Shown: positions 27,959-36,590, numbered from the stretch's first letter. The stretch is DNA of 42,676 nucleotides from Brachyspira pilosicoli (GCF_008016535.1 NZ_SAXY01000061.1:1-42676); one strand, 5' to 3'. Notes: generated by a model not told the origin, from the letters alone. Numbers and translations are program-made.

Positions 27959-28585
27959 TTATTCTTTATTTTCTTTTACTAAATATATCATAGGCACACT
28001 TATAATAGTTACTGCATATTTTACAAAGAAGTTAAATACAAATATTCCAACTAAAGCCTCAAAAGGCAATGCTCCGTAAAATGCTATCACTACAAATAAT
28101 AAATTGTCAACAGGTATACTAAAAGCATTGCTAATTAATACTCTAAGCCATTGATATCTTTTAGTAATTTTTGTTACAAAGAAATGATATATCTCTGTAT
28201 CAACCAATTCTGCTACTGTAGAGCCAACAATTGAAGCTATTGATATTCTAAGTACTGGGCTTAATGTTAATTGAAAAGCTTCATTAAATTGCCAACTGCT
28301 GTCTGCTGGTATATTTGATATTATATAAAAATAAATAGGTGTAAATATATTTATTATAGCCGAAACTAATATAAGTTTTTGAGTATTTTTTTTGCCTATT
28401 GTTTTATGCGACATATCTCTTATTGTAAAAGCTAATGGATAGAGAAAAGTACCACCGTCTACAGCTAAATTTAATACATTTGCTATCTTTACGCTTGCTA
28501 TATTTGATATCATCTGACAAGCTATATAAGAACCAATAATGATTATACTAATAAATGAAATTTGATATTCGTAGTTTTTTTCCAT
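27959..28585 (-). CDS. VUT/YhhQ family transporter, probable queuosine precursor uptake
   Basis: About 208 residues, starting at the ATG at 28585 with AAGGA upstream; a TTG three bases earlier is possible. There are six membrane segments. The family pattern is visible in ISNIASVKI (N-terminal), VDGGTFLYPLAFTIRDMSHK, a central SIASIVGSTVAELVDTEIYHFF and a late NAFSIPVDNLLFVVIAF. YhhQ-type proteins import 7-deazaguanine precursors for tRNA queuosine. The usual TDVV motif after the first loop is altered to RDMS, so the substrate is an inference. Convergent with flaB. Confidence 0.85.
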   Translation of the reverse strand: MEKNYEYQISFISIIIIGSYIACQMISNIASVKIANVLNLAVDGGTFLYPLAFTIRDMSHKTIGKKNTQKLILVSAIINIFTPIYFYIISNIPADSSWQFNEAFQLTLSPVLRISIASIVGSTVAELVDTEIYHFFVTKITKRYQWLRVLISNAFSIPVDNLLFVVIAFYGALPFEALVGIFVFNFFVKYAVTIISVPMIYLVKENKE

Positions 28586-28710
28586 CAATGTTTTTCCTTT
28601 TTTTATTATAAAATATATTATAAAATAATAAAATAGATATTTATCCTATATTTTTTTATAAGTTTTTTAGTCAGTTTTTAGAAAGAAAATATTTTTTGAT
28701 AATTTTTTAT

Positions 28711-29025
28711 TTATTCTTTTAAGGTTACTTCATCTATGAGCTTAATAAGTTCATTAGATCTTGATACTATACTCTCTTTAAAAGCTGATAGAGTATCTTC
28801 TCCAGCTTTGGTATTTTTTAATTCTCTTTTAAAGGCATCAGCGATATTAAGACAAGCAAGTATAGCTATAACATCTCTAGGCTGTTTATCGCCGTAAATT
28901 TCTGATATCTCTTTCATACTTTCATCAACAAATGATGCTAATTCTTTTAAGTATTCAATATTTTCTTCATCATATTTAATACTCAAATTTCTTCCAAATA
29001 TATTAACCTCTAAATTACTTCCCAT
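28711..29025 (-). CDS. zapA: Cell division protein ZapA
   Basis: 104 residues. The N-terminal beta-alpha head VNIFGRNLSIKYDEENIEYLKELASFVDESMKEI matches the ZapA fold, followed by LACLNIADAFKREL and a C-terminal coiled coil. ZapA binds and bundles FtsZ at mid-cell. It lies 15 bases after the coiled-coil gene upstream, an order (zapB-like then zapA) seen in several bacteria. No ribosome site stronger than GGAAAT is seen, which fits translational coupling. Confidence 0.9.
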   Translation of the reverse strand: MGSNLEVNIFGRNLSIKYDEENIEYLKELASFVDESMKEISEIYGDKQPRDVIAILACLNIADAFKRELKNTKAGEDTLSAFKESIVSRSNELIKLIDEVTLKE

Positions 29026-29040
29026 AATATTTCCTAATTA

Positions 29041-30021
29041 TTATTTAGAATCATCATCAAAGAAAAAATCTTCCTCCTCATCATCACCAAACATATACTG
29101 ATCTTCTTCATTGACGTCAAAATCATAAGAAGAGTTATTATCTTGATGACTTACTTCTTTTTCTTCTTCAATGATACTCTCTGTATTATTATCTTCTATA
29201 TCTGAGTCCCAACTTGCATCATAAGCACTAGAAAAAGGATCCTCATCTTCATTCACTTTTACATTAGCAACATTACTATAATTTTTTTGAATATTATTAT
29301 TATATTCCTCTTTAATATCATCTGCCTTAATATTATCTGATTTAGTATTATCTGACACTTCGTTAACAATACTTTCTTCAATAATATTTGATTTTAATTC
29401 TTCTAATTGTACCTCTTTGTCTTCTATAGTATTGTCTACAAAAGAGCTATTTTCTATACTTTCTTTAATTTTTTTAATATCTAAATCAGTAATATTATTG
29501 TTTACATTTAATTTATCAGAGATATTATCATCTATCATAGCCTTGTCTATTTTGCTAATTAAACTAAATACACTACTTTGAACCTCTTCATTTTCTTTTT
29601 TAATATTATCTATATTACTGCTTATTGTTTGAATTTCTTTTTTGAGGTTATCATTTTCCTCCATAAGAGAGAAATAATCTTTTTCAAATCTTTCTACATT
29701 TGTTTTAAGGCTGTCTCTTTCTATTTTTGTAGCTTCTAATTCTTTCAATAGATTTTCTTTTTCTCTTAAAATATTATCTCTTTCTTCTTTGAGAGAATTA
29801 TAATTATCATTAATATTTCTTTTATCTGTTTCTAATATAGTTTTATCTTCTTTTATTGACTGCAATTGAGATTGTAATTCATTTATGCTATTTTGAAGAT
29901 TTTCTTTTTCTAAGATGAGTTCATTAATATTTTTATACAAAGCATTTTTTTCTGATGAGAGGATTTTCCATTCTTCTAACAAATCTTTTACTTTATTTTC
30001 CAATACACTAAATTCTTTCAC
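29041..30021 (-). CDS. Long coiled-coil ZapB-like protein with acidic tail
   Basis: About 326 residues starting at a GTG (30021) that has GGGGG six bases upstream; longer frames start at a TTG and have no ribosome site. Residues 1-165 are a continuous coiled coil with heptads of Leu, Ile, Glu, Lys and Asn (SVLENKVKDLLEEWKIL at the start). Residues about 190-326 are very acidic and low complexity, ending in EEDFFFDDDSK. The first 40 residues resemble short ZapB-type partners encoded before zapA; the extension is unusual. A role at the division ring with ZapA is inferred from position. Confidence 0.75.
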   Translation of the reverse strand: MKEFSVLENKVKDLLEEWKILSSEKNALYKNINELILEKENLQNSINELQSQLQSIKEDKTILETDKRNINDNYNSLKEERDNILREKENLLKELEATKIERDSLKTNVERFEKDYFSLMEENDNLKKEIQTISSNIDNIKKENEEVQSSVFSLISKIDKAMIDDNISDKLNVNNNITDLDIKKIKESIENSSFVDNTIEDKEVQLEELKSNIIEESIVNEVSDNTKSDNIKADDIKEEYNNNIQKNYSNVANVKVNEDEDPFSSAYDASWDSDIEDNNTESIIEEEKEVSHQDNNSSYDFDVNEEDQYMFGDDEEEDFFFDDDSK

Positions 30022-30137
30022 TTTCAGCCCCCAAAACAATAGTATAAAAAATTATATCACATATAATGCAATTGTCAATTTTTTATTTATATGGTAAAAT
30101 TAATCAAATAGAATAAAAACTTAATAAAACGTATATA

Positions 30138-31292
30138 ATGAAAAAACTAATATTTATTCTTCTTTTTTTTAATTGTTTAGCACTCTACGCACAATCACCA
30201 TATTCTGAGAAAGAACAGAGATTACTGAAAGGCGTAATAAATGTTTGGCCGTATATAGGTTTAGAGCCTATTAGACCAACTACATCATATATACCTTATG
30301 ATTATATACATGAAAGCTATAAAAGAGATAATCCAGACCCTAGAATTTTCTCTTCCAGATTATTATATGAATTATCAACTATAGAGCTTCATATGAATAC
30401 TGTTATAGGAGTAAATTTAAAAAACGGAAACTTTTCTATGCCTAACATGTATTTTTCTGTGGGAAAAAGTTTTCATTATGATTGGATATTTTCTGCAACT
30501 CCTTTTGTAACACTTTCAAGCAAATTAAATGTGTTTAGTGAAAATGGAAAAGTTAAGGCTAATGGAAACATAGAGGTTTATGATGCTGGTATAGAAACTG
30601 TAACATTAACAAGGCTTTTATTATCTTTTAGAATGAGAGCTGTTAATGATATTAATGAATCTACTTTTATGCTTTTGCCTTCTGTGGTTGATAGCTCTAC
30701 TAAAAGTTTTGAAGATGTTCCGCATTGGTATTTACCGAGGATAAACAATGCTATGGGGTTTAGAACTGGGTTTATTGGGCATTATTATGAGATTTCTTAT
30801 TCTCAAGGATTTACTGAAAACTCTTCTCCTTTGGCTGCGGTTTTTAAAATTAATGGAGATTATTTTAAATTACAATTTTTGTATCAGTACAATAAAAAAT
30901 CTTCTCTCTCTCCAGAGGCTTTCGATAATAACAATATTAATTATTATAATGATTATACTCATCATATAATACAGCTTTATGCTATGGGAAGAGTGCCTTT
31001 CTTAAATAATGAACTATGGCTTAATATGCTTGGAGAGTATACTTGGAGGGACAATGATGCTCATTATTTAAGGTTTGAATTAGGGCTTGAATGGAAAATG
31101 CTTAATATTGCAATACGTCCTTTGTTTTATATACCTATTGAACATGATGATGATAACAGAAATAGATTTGATAAAAGTAAGGATTTATTTTGTTTAGAAT
31201 ATAGTGCTTATGTAAAATTTGACCCTATTTACTTTGGTTTTCAAGGCTCAACAGATGGAAGATATTATATAGCTATGAAGGCTTTATTTTAA
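30138..31292 (+). CDS. Outer-membrane beta-barrel-like protein, unknown function
   Basis: 384 residues with a signal peptide (1-18, LALYAQ) and an early WPYIGLEPIRPTTSYIPYDYIHE segment, then about 14-16 amphipathic strands with aromatic ends (HYYEISYSQGF, YFKLQFLYQYNKK, AHYLRFELGLEWKM) and the final GRYYIAMKALF with terminal Phe. No family is recognised. It is divergent from the ZapB-like gene and is followed by the second copy of the composite intergenic element. The ribosome site is not evident; the ATG is chosen because the signal peptide starts there. Confidence 0.75.
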   Translation: MKKLIFILLFFNCLALYAQSPYSEKEQRLLKGVINVWPYIGLEPIRPTTSYIPYDYIHESYKRDNPDPRIFSSRLLYELSTIELHMNTVIGVNLKNGNFSMPNMYFSVGKSFHYDWIFSATPFVTLSSKLNVFSENGKVKANGNIEVYDAGIETVTLTRLLLSFRMRAVNDINESTFMLLPSVVDSSTKSFEDVPHWYLPRINNAMGFRTGFIGHYYEISYSQGFTENSSPLAAVFKINGDYFKLQFLYQYNKKSSLSPEAFDNNNINYYNDYTHHIIQLYAMGRVPFLNNELWLNMLGEYTWRDNDAHYLRFELGLEWKMLNIAIRPLFYIPIEHDDDNRNRFDKSKDLFCLEYSAYVKFDPIYFGFQGSTDGRYYIAMKALF

Positions 31293-31317
31293 TTTCTAAA
31301 TTTATAAAAAAAATTCA

Positions 31318-31514
31318 CACCGCACGTTAAACAAAATTTTTTAATTAAATTAGTTAACAATACAAATTTTATTAAATAATAAAGTCCGCTAACCGTGCGT
31401 TAAATAGATTTTTTTATTTAATAAAAACTTGGGCGGGAGTTAACATTTCTAAATAAGCAGTAAAACAATTTAAATTAGAATTTCAATAAAACGCTATAGA
31501 GAATAAAGGGCGGG
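31318..31514 (-). repeat. Composite intergenic element, copy B: four GC-rich blocks at fixed spacing
   Basis: Read on the minus strand: CCCGCCCTTTAT (from 31514), CCCGCCCAAG (from 31437), CGCACGG (from 31399), CGTGCGGTG (from 31326). Order and distances match copy A at 26484-26681, while the AT-rich DNA between the blocks is only loosely similar. It fills the space between a convergent outer-membrane gene and the DUF3226 gene. Confidence 0.75.
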
Positions 31515-31555
31515 ACTTCTAAATAATTTTTAAATATATAAAAAATAAAATTAAA

Positions 31556-32215
31556 CTAATTAAATAAATTTTTTAAAAAAACTATAAGTTCATTTAATAC
31601 TTTTGAATCTAAATAATCATTAAATTCCTGAAATAATCCGCCTATAGTATTTCTTTTTTTACATTTTACAGATATAAATGCAAGTATTTTAGATTTTAAT
31701 ATATGAGCTTCATTATCTCCTTGATTAATATAATTATTGGCACAATCAAAAAAATTATTAACACATTCATTATATAAATCTTTATCTTTTTCTAAAATAA
31801 TATCTTCAACTAAACATTCTAAACAGCCAGAAGTTTTATCATTAGTCTTTGTTGTTAGAAATAAGCCTTTATTATCATCATAGTATATATTTTGGTTTGC
31901 ATTATATTCAAGTTTTATAATATCATTAAAAATATTAAATCTTTTTTGAGCATTATCTTCAGCATCTACTAAAATACCGAGTTTTTCTATATTATTATAA
32001 TTAGGGCTTTTTATAAATGAAGTAATGTTGTTTTTATTATCAACTTCATTAATAGGTATAATATGAACAGTATCATTATCTTCTATAAAAGATTTATCAT
32101 ATTTTCCTGTTATATAGTTTAATCCTAATTTTTTACCAATTAAAAGAGAGCATAAATCTCTTTCATCATTACCCTCAACAAGAAGCACTTTTTTAGCCAT
32201 AGGATTATTGAGCAT
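31556..32215 (-). CDS. DUF3226 TOPRIM-like protein, partner of the AAA ATPase
   Basis: 219 residues. The N-terminus KVLLVEGNDERDLC has the TOPRIM glutamate (E14), and GILVDAEDN (80-88) supplies the acidic pair (D84, D87). The CLECLVEDIIL segment (131-141) and the helical C-terminus fit DUF3226. The start is four bases after the ATPase stop, with GAGG inside the end of that gene, so the two are coupled. TOPRIM proteins paired with OLD-type ATPases act as nucleases or toxins in phage-defence systems such as OLD, Gabija and PARIS. A defence role is inferred from architecture and from the neighbouring restriction genes. Confidence 0.8.
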   Translation of the reverse strand: MLNNPMAKKVLLVEGNDERDLCSLLIGKKLGLNYITGKYDKSFIEDNDTVHIIPINEVDNKNNITSFIKSPNYNNIEKLGILVDAEDNAQKRFNIFNDIIKLEYNANQNIYYDDNKGLFLTTKTNDKTSGCLECLVEDIILEKDKDLYNECVNNFFDCANNYINQGDNEAHILKSKILAFISVKCKKRNTIGGLFQEFNDYLDSKVLNELIVFLKNLFN

Positions 32216-32219
32216 TATT

Positions 32220-33278
32220 TTATCTTACCTCCCAATTATCCATAGCATTATTTAATTCTTCACTATTGTATATAACAGGGTAATATTTTTCTTCTTTGTC
32301 AGCTTCTATCCTTATACCTTGAATATCATCATTTGAATTATATTTATTTTTTACTTCGTTATAAACATCATTAAAAGCCTTTATGCATTCATAAGAATGA
32401 GTGGTGGCAAAAAGCTGGACATTATTTGTATAGCATACTTTAAATAAAGAAATCCATAAATTACTCAATGAACTGTAATGAAAACCGTTATCAATTTCAT
32501 CAATAAGTAAAACTCCATCTGGTACGAATAAAGTATTTACAATGTAATTAAATATTTTTAATATTCCATTTCCTAATGCATTTAGAGATAGATATCTATT
32601 AAGTCCAATATCTGCCTCGCATATTTTATTAGATGATATTCTAATTGACTGTAAATTTGGTATTATAGGTTTTAAACAATCTACAACTATTTTATCCATT
32701 TTTAGATTTTGAATTTTATCAAATCCTTCTATAATATTAATTTTAAATCTATTTTCCTTATAATTAGAATCATTAAAAAAAGAAAAATGAAATAATGGAT
32801 AATTTACAATTGATGATAGTATTGTTTTATTATTAAGTATGACATTATTATTAATAGACATAAAACTATTATCTAGTTTTCTATTACTATTTATAAGTAA
32901 TGGAAGTTTTATGGTTTTTCCATCATTATTTTTTACTTGATAGTAAATGCCATCTAATGGAGCAATTTCTAATGATTCTATAGGATATATATTTAATTCT
33001 TTCTTTGTAGTTTTTATATTTATTGGTTTACTATAATCAAAATTATGAAATATTAATTCCAAATTATTATTTAAAGGTATATCTCTCTGCAAAAAACTAG
33101 CTATAATAGTATTTGAGTTAAACATATCAGAATATATATGTAATGCCTCCAAAAAATTGGTTTTTCCTACGCTGTTTTTCCCAAATATTAAATTAAATCT
33201 TTTAAAACTATCTACTTTAAAGTCCTTGAAACATTTAAAATTACTTATGCTTATATTTGGTATTTGAATATTATCCAT
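32220..33278 (-). CDS. AAA ATPase of the OLD/AAA_15 type, putative phage-defence sensor
   Basis: 352 residues from the ATG at 33278 (MDNIQIPNISISNFKCFKDF, the usual start of this class). The frame continues upstream into the IS end, but that part is low-complexity and not counted. Walker A GKNSVGKT is 33-40, the ABC-type signature SLNALGNG is about 231-238, Walker B LLIDEID ends at 260-263, and the H-loop ATTHSYE has His294. It is an SMC/ABC-like ATPase without the fused TOPRIM domain of OLD proteins; that role is filled by the next gene. The promoter region was altered by the IS481-like element 100 bases upstream. Confidence 0.85.
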   Translation of the reverse strand: MDNIQIPNISISNFKCFKDFKVDSFKRFNLIFGKNSVGKTNFLEALHIYSDMFNSNTIIASFLQRDIPLNNNLELIFHNFDYSKPINIKTTKKELNIYPIESLEIAPLDGIYYQVKNNDGKTIKLPLLINSNRKLDNSFMSINNNVILNNKTILSSIVNYPLFHFSFFNDSNYKENRFKINIIEGFDKIQNLKMDKIVVDCLKPIIPNLQSIRISSNKICEADIGLNRYLSLNALGNGILKIFNYIVNTLFVPDGVLLIDEIDNGFHYSSLSNLWISLFKVCYTNNVQLFATTHSYECIKAFNDVYNEVKNKYNSNDDIQGIRIEADKEEKYYPVIYNSEELNNAMDNWEVR

Positions 33279-33377
33279 AAAAAACCCACATCTCTTTATA
33301 TAAAATAAATAATATATCAATAAACATTTATTGTCAAAATATTTAAATATATATAAATAATAAAAATCTTCAATAAA

Positions 33378-34412
33378 TGTCATGGAGCCATAGATATTGT
33401 ACTTTTACTTGCTATAATATTTTTGATTCTTTCTTTGATTGTAATATACAATAAAGAAGAAATCAATCTTTGATTGTTATAAAAATGTGTATATTCTTTT
33501 AATTTTTCTCTCAATAATTCTACTGTGATATTTTTATTTAATCGTGAATAAAATTCTCTTTCGTCTATGCCGTGTACTCTTTCTACTACGCCATTGTATC
33601 TTGGTGTTGCTATAGGAATATATCTCCTCTCTAATTTATTTTTTAAGCAGTATTCATCAAAAATATTTATTTTAGGAGTATTAATACAGCGATAAGTATA
33701 TTCTATACCATTGTCCGTTTGTATAGCCTGTATCTTAAAAGGTGAAGTTTTTAAGACATATTTTAAGAAAGATAAAGCACTAGAAGGTGTTTTATCTTCA
33801 TAGATTTCTCTCCAACTATAACGAGTAGCTAAATCTACAGCAGTGAACTGATAAACTCTTTTTCTGCCTAATTTGATATATTTAGTGTCTATTTGAACTA
33901 TTTTGCCTTCTTTTTGTATTTTAGAGACAAATTTACGCTTATCATATCGCTTCTTTTTCTTTTTTATTTTGTATCTCCAAAGATTATTTCTTTTTAGTAC
34001 ATTCTCTATAGCTGTAACCCCTATCTTAATGCCTTCACGGTTCAAATATGCTTTAATATAATGTTTTCCCCTATACTCTTCAGTATAGAGTTTAATAATT
34101 AAATTAATAGCTTTTTGGTTATTAAAGATATTTGGGGAAGTTTTTGGTCTAGTGCTAAAATTGGCGACAGTTCCAGTGTCTTTATATTTTTTAAGCCAAG
34201 CATAAAAAGTAGATTTGGGTATTTCTTCTATCTTTAAAAATCTTTTAATATTTTTAGTTTCTAATGCTTCATCCACTATAAATAATTTAAATTCTGTGCT
34301 ATAATCTTTTTTCATAGTAGTATCCTTTATTTATTTTCTATATCAAAATATTATAACAAGGATACTGCTTTTTTTATACTAAAAAATGTCCAATATCTCA
34401 TACTCCTAAACA
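33378..34412 (-). mobile_element. IS481-like insertion sequence, copy 2 (1035 bp)
   Basis: Left end TGTCATGGAGCCATAGATATTG and right end complementary to TGTTTAGGAGTGTGAGATATTG form the imperfect inverted repeats. The two flanks do not match each other. The right flank (34413-34427) instead equals, in reverse complement, the right flank of copy 3 (40809-40823). Confidence 0.93.
33380..34315 (-). CDS. IS481-like transposase, copy 2
   Basis: 311 residues with an intact frame. An N-terminal helix-turn-helix (about 10-55, STFYAWLKKYKDTG) and integrase core with Asp143 (QIDTKY), Asp201 (QTDNGIEY) and Glu245 (NGVVERVHG), so all catalytic residues are present. The stop codon lies in the terminal inverted repeat, two bases inside the element end. 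This is the most likely active member of its subfamily in the window. Copy 3 differs mainly in the first 45 residues and by the 8-residue insertion. Confidence 0.93.
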   Translation of the reverse strand: MKKDYSTEFKLFIVDEALETKNIKRFLKIEEIPKSTFYAWLKKYKDTGTVANFSTRPKTSPNIFNNQKAINLIIKLYTEEYRGKHYIKAYLNREGIKIGVTAIENVLKRNNLWRYKIKKKKKRYDKRKFVSKIQKEGKIVQIDTKYIKLGRKRVYQFTAVDLATRYSWREIYEDKTPSSALSFLKYVLKTSPFKIQAIQTDNGIEYTYRCINTPKINIFDEYCLKNKLERRYIPIATPRYNGVVERVHGIDEREFYSRLNKNITVELLREKLKEYTHFYNNQRLISSLLYITIKERIKNIIASKSTISMAP

Positions 34413-34427
34413 AACAACAAATAATAA
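34413..34427. repeat. Split 15-bp target duplication, first half
   Basis: AACAACAAATAATAA, directly outside the right end of copy 2. Its reverse complement TTATTATTTGTTGTT is directly outside the right end of copy 3 (40809-40823). Copy 1 of this IS type also made a 15-bp duplication, so the length fits. Confidence 0.85.
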
Positions 34428-34485
34428 CATATTGTTTAATATAAATATTATAGTACAATATAAAATATATGTTTTAGGTAATAAT

Positions 34486-35601
34486 ATGAAAGAATTTAGA
34501 ACTATAGAAATAGAAAATATTTATAATGATTCAGATATTAGTGCAGGAATAGAATCATTAAAAACAGCAGGAATAGAAACAATATTAAATAATAATAGCA
34601 TTATTTTAAATTTTGATATTGTAGATTTAAAATATCTTGAAACTATAAATAACAACAAATTAATAAAAAAAATAATAGAAGAATTATATAAAATTCGTTC
34701 ATTTTCAAGCAGTAATGGAAAAATAGTTTTTAAAAGCTTTAACAAAGATAAAAAAGTAAAAGACAAAGAAGAAAATAAGAAAAAAAGATTAGCTTATGAA
34801 TATTATAAAAAAGATTTTCAAAAAGAAAATAATGAAATAGATGAATCATTCATTAATAATATACATTGTTCTGATTCATTAGAATTTCTGCAAAAACTTC
34901 CTAATAATTCTATAGATATAGTATTAACTTCTCCGCCATATAATTTTGGTATTAGTTACGAAAACACAAACGATGTAAATATATGGGAAGATTATTTTGA
35001 TAAACTATTTTGTATATTTAAAGAATGCATAAGAATATTAAAAGATAGCGGAAGAATTATTATAAATGTGCAACCTATGTTTTCAGATTATATACCTACA
35101 CATCATTTAATAAGTAATTTCTTTATAAATCAAGGTATGATATGGAAAGGGGAAATTATATGGGAAAAAAATAATTATAATTGTAAATATTGTACTTGGG
35201 GAAGCTGGAATAGTCCTTCATCTCCATATTTAAAATATTCTTGGGAATTTATTGAAATATTTTGTAAAAATTCTTTAAAAAAAGAAGGAGATAAAAATAA
35301 TATAGATATAGTAGCAGATGAATTTAAAAAATGGGTATATTCAAAATGGTCAATAGCACCTGAAAGAAATATGAAAAAATACAATCATGATGCTATGTTT
35401 CCAGAAGAATTAGTTAGAAGAGCATTAAAACTTTTTTCATATCAAAATGATATTGTATTAGATCCGTTTAATGGTGCTGGCACTACTACAAAAATAGCAA
35501 AAGAACTAAATAGAAGATTTATAGGTATTGATATATCAGAAGAATATTGCAAAATAGCTAATGATAGGTTAAAAGAAGCAAACAATTTATTTAATAATTA
35601 G
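34486..35601 (+). CDS. DNA methyltransferase, beta-class, probably N4-cytosine
   Basis: 371 residues from the ATG at 34486 (AGGT upstream). Catalytic motif IV TSPPYNF (148-154) precedes the SAM-binding motif DPFNGAGTTT (326-335), the order of beta-class enzymes; SPPY is typical of N4-cytosine and some N6-adenine methylases. The FIGIDISEEYC stretch is the following strand and loop. The first 120 residues are a Lys/Asn-rich extension not usual for the family. The restriction gene starts 10 bases later, so the two form a type II system that marks and cuts the same site. The target sequence cannot be read from the protein. Confidence 0.9.
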   Translation: MKEFRTIEIENIYNDSDISAGIESLKTAGIETILNNNSIILNFDIVDLKYLETINNNKLIKKIIEELYKIRSFSSSNGKIVFKSFNKDKKVKDKEENKKKRLAYEYYKKDFQKENNEIDESFINNIHCSDSLEFLQKLPNNSIDIVLTSPPYNFGISYENTNDVNIWEDYFDKLFCIFKECIRILKDSGRIIINVQPMFSDYIPTHHLISNFFINQGMIWKGEIIWEKNNYNCKYCTWGSWNSPSSPYLKYSWEFIEIFCKNSLKKEGDKNNIDIVADEFKKWVYSKWSIAPERNMKKYNHDAMFPEELVRRALKLFSYQNDIVLDPFNGAGTTTKIAKELNRRFIGIDISEEYCKIANDRLKEANNLFNN

Positions 35602-35610
35602 GAGTATAAT

Positions 35611-36255
35611 ATGTCATCTATAGAAGAACTTATTAATGACTATAATAGTGTTGTAAAAGTAGTTAATAAAAATGCTGCAGAAGATGAGGATAGAGCTTAT
35701 GGCGGAGTAATAAGATCAGTTAAAGGAAAATTACAAGAACATATCACTGAAGAAATAATAAGAATAGCTTGGAATAATTTAAAAGGTGATATGAATAGAT
35801 TAGAAATTAATTCAAAAAAAATAAAACTTCCAATAAAAGAAAATTATATAAAATCTATAAAAAATAAAGAAGTTAGAGATTATATATTAAAAAATAAAGA
35901 CCATTATTATTATGGATTAAGTGTTGATAAACATGTATTTATAGATAATAATTTTGTTATTGGAATAGAATGTAAGGCATACACAGAAAATGCTATGATG
36001 AAACGTATATTAATTGATTTTCATTTATTAAAAACTCTTTATCCAAATATATCTTGTTATTTATTTCAATTAGAAAGTCAATTAGGAGGAGATTATTCAC
36101 AATTACCTGACATCGTTTATGGTTCTAAATCTACACATTCTATAATGAGCTATTTTGAAAATGTAGAATTAAATATATATACATTTTTAAAAGGTGAAAG
36201 AGATATAAATAATCCAATTCACAAAAATTTTAAACCATTAAAAAAAATGTATTAG
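35611..36255 (+). CDS. Type II restriction endonuclease, frame broken at an A8 tract near the end
   Basis: 214 residues with AGGAG before the ATG, 10 bases after the methylase. A PD-(D/E)xK nuclease core is seen: D106 (SVDKHVF) and E120-C-K122 (FVIGIECKAY) with a following helix (MKRILIDFHLLKT). The frame ends TAG right after a run of eight A (36240-36247). In the next frame the sequence continues NVLEKAVKLLENDLKQYL and stops with TAA at 36300-36302, so one more A would give a protein of about 233 residues. The core is complete in either version, so activity may be kept. Specificity unknown. Confidence 0.82.
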   Translation: MSSIEELINDYNSVVKVVNKNAAEDEDRAYGGVIRSVKGKLQEHITEEIIRIAWNNLKGDMNRLEINSKKIKLPIKENYIKSIKNKEVRDYILKNKDHYYYGLSVDKHVFIDNNFVIGIECKAYTENAMMKRILIDFHLLKTLYPNISCYLFQLESQLGGDYSQLPDIVYGSKSTHSIMSYFENVELNIYTFLKGERDINNPIHKNFKPLKKMY

Positions 36256-36344
36256 AAAAAGCTGTCAAATTATTAGAAAATGATTTAAAACAGTATTTAT
36301 AATTTTGAATAAATATAATAAAAATTTTTAAGTTAGTAATTTTT

Positions 36345-36455
36345 TTATTGTTCTTTTTCCCGCAGCTACACACCTAAAGGTACTTCCTTCGGTCGCCCTG
36401 AAGGACTCCTTTCAGTCGCGGTGTGGACTTCGTCAAAGAACGAAAAAGTGCAAGT
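36345..36455. repeat. GC-rich intergenic repeat with nested hairpins
   Basis: Begins with the 19-base module shared with 22095-22113, then CACACC...GGTGTG (about 36370 and 36421) and CCTTC/GAAGG inverted pairs, ending GAAAAAGTGCAAG. ACTTCCTTCGGTCGC (36382-36396) recurs exactly, on the other strand, inside the transposase insertion at 40447-40461. A 68-codon open frame across it is not believable as a gene. Confidence 0.75.
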
Positions 36456-36518
36456 ATTTTAATTTTATACATTTGTATAGGTATTGAATAAATATAATAC
36501 ATATATAAAGGTATAAGA

Positions 36519-36590
36519 ATGCAGTCCTTTTGCTTCTTTGGGTCACCAAAAGAAGTGGGGTGCGGGGCAAAGCCCTGCAAATATTTAAAA
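36519..36590. repeat. Second GC-rich intergenic block
   Basis: CTTCTTTGGGTCACCAAAAGAAG (about 36534-36556) is a self-complementary hairpin with CTTCTTT and AAAGAAG-like arms, followed by GGGGTGCGGGGCAAAGCCCTGCA with GGGC/GCCC pairing. It stands out sharply from the AT-rich surroundings. The remainder of the 36303-36649 gap shows nothing else. Confidence 0.6.

Noticed and set aside
26384-31555. CRISPR array among the repeated GC-rich blocks
   Set aside because: The blocks are short, in both orientations and unequal in spacing within each element; no regular repeat-spacer pattern or cas genes.
33279-33383. N-terminal 35-residue extension of the AAA ATPase frame
   Set aside because: It begins inside the IS end and is Ile/Tyr/Phe-rich translated intergenic DNA; the family start is the later ATG at 33278.
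36374-36580. 68-codon open frame on the minus strand
   Set aside because: It spans two GC-rich repeat blocks, has no ribosome site and reads as low-complexity sequence; explained by the repeats.
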